64,000 nt of DNA from NCBI GenBank assembly GCA_019636655.1, contig JAHBXB010000001.1, forward strand, positions 124,001-188,000. The letters are read 5' to 3'. Position numbers and translations under genes: made by a program. Shown here one piece after another: positions 62,288-64,000 of the stretch. The stretch comes from Phycisphaeraceae bacterium (GTDB taxonomy: Bacteria; Planctomycetota; Phycisphaerae; Phycisphaerales; UBA1924). The stretch's first letter is position 1. The number at the start of each line of letters is the position of its first letter. The notes beneath the pieces were generated by a model. It was not told where the DNA came from. It saw nothing but the letters and a program-made list of their open reading frames with translations, and searched no databases.

Positions 62288-63280
62288 ATGGCATCTCCCC
62301 GGATTGTGCTGTGTCCCGGTCAGGGCGCCCAAGTGGTCGGCATGGGCAAGGCGTGGTACGACGCCTCGCCCGAGGCGCGGAAGGTCTTCCACACAGCAGA
62401 TGAACTTCTTGGTGACCGTTTCGGCGCTCCGCTGAGCCTGTTGTGCTTCGAGGGGCCCGTCGAGCGGCTGAATCAGACCGACGCCGCCCAGCCGGCCCTC
62501 TATGTTGCCGGTGTGGCCTGCTGGCGAGGGCTGCTGGCACAGTGGCATGCCGGGGGCAACGCGGGCGGCGCCGCCGTCGAGGCCTCTGTCCTCGCGATTG
62601 CGGGCCTGAGCCTGGGCGAGTACACGGCCCTGCACCTTGCAGGGGCGTTTTCATTCGAGGACGGGTTGGAACTTGTCGCTGTCCGTGGCCGCGCCATGCA
62701 GGATGCGGCCGAGGCGGTTCCCTCCGGGATGGTCGCCCTCATCGGGGCCGATGAGGCCCAGGCAGCGGCTGTCTGCGCCAAGGCTCGCGGGAACGATGTG
62801 CTTGTGACGGCGAACTTCAATGCCCCGGGTCAGGTGGTCATCAGCGGGTCCAAGGCGGCTTGCGAGCGGGCCATTGAAGCGGCGGGCACCGTGGGCGTTC
62901 GGGCAACCCCCCTCCCCGTCGCCGGGGCGTTCCATTCACCGATCATGGCCCCCGCCGCCGAGCGGCTTGCGCTGGCCCTGAAGAGGACCGCGATTCGTCC
63001 TCCCAGGTGCGCGGTGGTATCGAATGTCACTGCTCTTCCGCATGAAGCCGACGGTTCGGGTACCATCGAAGAGTCCATTCGGCGCCGGCTCGTTGAGCAG
63101 CTCACGTCCCCGGTGCGGTGGTCGCAGTCGTGCCAGTGGTTGGCTTCCGGGTGGCCGGCCGACAGGGCGGAGTACCACGAGCTCGCGCCGGGCAAGACGC
63201 TTGCCGGCCTCATGCGTCGGATCGAGAAGACGATCAAGGTCGCTGCTCACGATGAGCCAGGAGTTGGGAATGCGGTCTGA
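62288..63280 (+). CDS. fabD: Malonyl-CoA:ACP transacylase
   Basis: A 330-residue enzyme loading malonyl onto ACP. The nucleophile Ser108 is in AGLSLGEYTAL, the catalytic His216 in VAGAFHSPIM, Arg135 in AVRGRAM and the start motif is CPGQGAQ. It lies 66 bases after fabH. The 3' end overlaps the following lipoprotein gene by 11 bases. Confidence 0.96.
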   Translation: MASPRIVLCPGQGAQVVGMGKAWYDASPEARKVFHTADELLGDRFGAPLSLLCFEGPVERLNQTDAAQPALYVAGVACWRGLLAQWHAGGNAGGAAVEASVLAIAGLSLGEYTALHLAGAFSFEDGLELVAVRGRAMQDAAEAVPSGMVALIGADEAQAAAVCAKARGNDVLVTANFNAPGQVVISGSKAACERAIEAAGTVGVRATPLPVAGAFHSPIMAPAAERLALALKRTAIRPPRCAVVSNVTALPHEADGSGTIEESIRRRLVEQLTSPVRWSQSCQWLASGWPADRAEYHELAPGKTLAGLMRRIEKTIKVAAHDEPGVGNAV

Positions 63281-64000
63281 ACGGAAAGGACATCGCGGGT
63301 GGGCTGGGGTGTTTGGATTGGCGTTGCTCGCCTCGGTCGCGGTCCTCGCCGGCTGTCCCGCCAAGAAGGCGCCACCCCCGCCGCCGCCCCCGCCGGCCCC
63401 TCCGCCGGCTCCTCCGCCGCTGACCCTTGGCACGTTGGCGCAGGACATGCAGGCCGACCCGCGTGTGCAGTTTGCTGACAACGTCGAGGTCTTCGACGAG
63501 GCCTTCGCGCGGAGCGTGGTGTCACTGGCCGATGCGATCGCTCGGGGCAGCGCCTCGGGCCTCCGCTCCATGGTCACGCCCTCCACATCGGGTGTGCTCT
63601 CGATGCTCGAGACCAGCGGCGATTGGTCCGCTGAGACCGGCAAACTCGAGGCCGTGCGGATCGTCTACATCGGGGCGCCTCCCAGTTCCGACCTCGGTCT
63701 TCCTCCCCCCGGCTCGCTGCCCGAGGTCAGCCAGGCCGAGATGATGAAGCTCGCCGAGAAGATGCAGGGCGCCATGGCGTCCCTCAACCTCACCCAGGAG
63801 GACATGATGCGGATTGCGGCCGCGGGACCCAACGCGCCGCAGGTCATCGAGGAGATGAAGGGCGAGGGCAAGTTCACAGACGAGCAGATGCAGAAGTTTC
63901 AGGACGCTGTGAGCGAAGCCCTTCCTGCCGCGATGACCGGCGGGCGATCCGATTTCGTCCCTGAGCGCGCGGTCGTCCTCGCCATGCAGGATCCCGCTGG
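63270..64000 (+). CDS. Proline-rich lipoprotein, truncated by window end
   Basis: The first 243 residues are visible. A lipoprotein signal (WAGVFGLALLASVAVLAGC) is followed by a Pro-rich linker (AKKAPPPPPPPPAPPPAP) and an acidic helical domain (RVQFADNVEVFDEAFARSVV, EMMKLAEKMQGAMASLNL). No family is recognised. ATG 63270 is chosen because AGGAG lies six bases upstream inside fabD; an in-frame ATG at 63252 lacks this. The 11-base overlap with fabD suggests co-expression. Confidence 0.75.
   Translation, partial: MRSERKGHRGWAGVFGLALLASVAVLAGCPAKKAPPPPPPPPAPPPAPPPLTLGTLAQDMQADPRVQFADNVEVFDEAFARSVVSLADAIARGSASGLRSMVTPSTSGVLSMLETSGDWSAETGKLEAVRIVYIGAPPSSDLGLPPPGSLPEVSQAEMMKLAEKMQGAMASLNLTQEDMMRIAAAGPNAPQVIEEMKGEGKFTDEQMQKFQDAVSEALPAAMTGGRSDFVPERAVVLAMQDPA

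Overview
The window is GC-rich, gene-dense chromosomal DNA, most likely from a planctomycete of the Phycisphaerae type. This is inferred from the mix of ECF-like sigma factors (one of the Sigma70_ECF type), FHA- and PP2C-type signalling proteins, an NHLM-type exporter and a strong C/G wobble bias. No rRNA gene is present to confirm it. One tRNA gene (Lys-CTT) and the essential rpmF-plsX-fabH-fabD cluster mark the right end as core genome.

Layout. 1-3719: signalling (end of a SpoIIE-type phosphatase, a single-domain response regulator, a large hybrid histidine kinase with a Tll0287-like CxxCH sensor domain). 3891-8040: thiol and sulfane-sulfur handling (TlpA-like thioredoxin, a metallo-beta-lactamase/rhodanese persulfide dioxygenase-like protein, and a TauE/SafE-rhodanese-DUF2892 fusion with a perfect internal ribosome binding site). 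8041-10280: an AT-richer, probably acquired segment with one membrane-anchored methyltransferase-like protein. 10329-16246: sulfur amino-acid metabolism on the minus strand (two Cys/Met-metabolism PLP enzymes, homoserine dehydrogenase, cystathionine beta-synthase). 16369-18826: a divergent ECF sigma factor and two small secretable-looking proteins carrying Gly-Gly motifs, one built from two exact-length 38-residue repeats. 18901-25386: an NHLM-family exporter (two ABC proteins, one with a C39 Gly-Gly peptidase, and an HlyD-like protein). These regions together are the best candidate for an undescribed system.

25541-33036 continues on the minus strand with an FHA-GAF-PP2C phosphatase, an ATP-grasp ligase, an NRDE protein and a DinB-like protein. 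Next comes a tightly overlapping STAS / ECF sigma / small membrane proteins / ferric-reductase-Rieske module, and then (33213-35534) a sigma-54 activator and a zinc-finger anti-sigma-like protein. 35738-52168 is a plus-strand carbohydrate island: glucose 1-dehydrogenase-like enzyme, MIP channel, GMC oxidoreductase, double VOC protein, DoxX-like protein, two closely related GH63-like glucosidases, HbpS-cupin fusion, YHS lipoprotein, gluconolactonase-like protein and glycogen debranching enzyme. It fits release of glucose from oligosaccharides, uptake, and oxidation to gluconate-type acids.

52172-57260 is a Mn/Zn ABC importer (both permeases carry DtxR-like C-terminal domains) divergent from an MntR-type repressor, with a readable promoter and TGTAGCC/GGCTACA operator-like repeats. 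57296-59534 holds a DUF2959 lipoprotein, a small graveyard of mobile DNA (broken IS630 transposase, integrase tail), an unknown protein and tRNA-Lys. 59800-64000 is the fatty-acid/phospholipid initiation operon, ending in a truncated lipoprotein gene.
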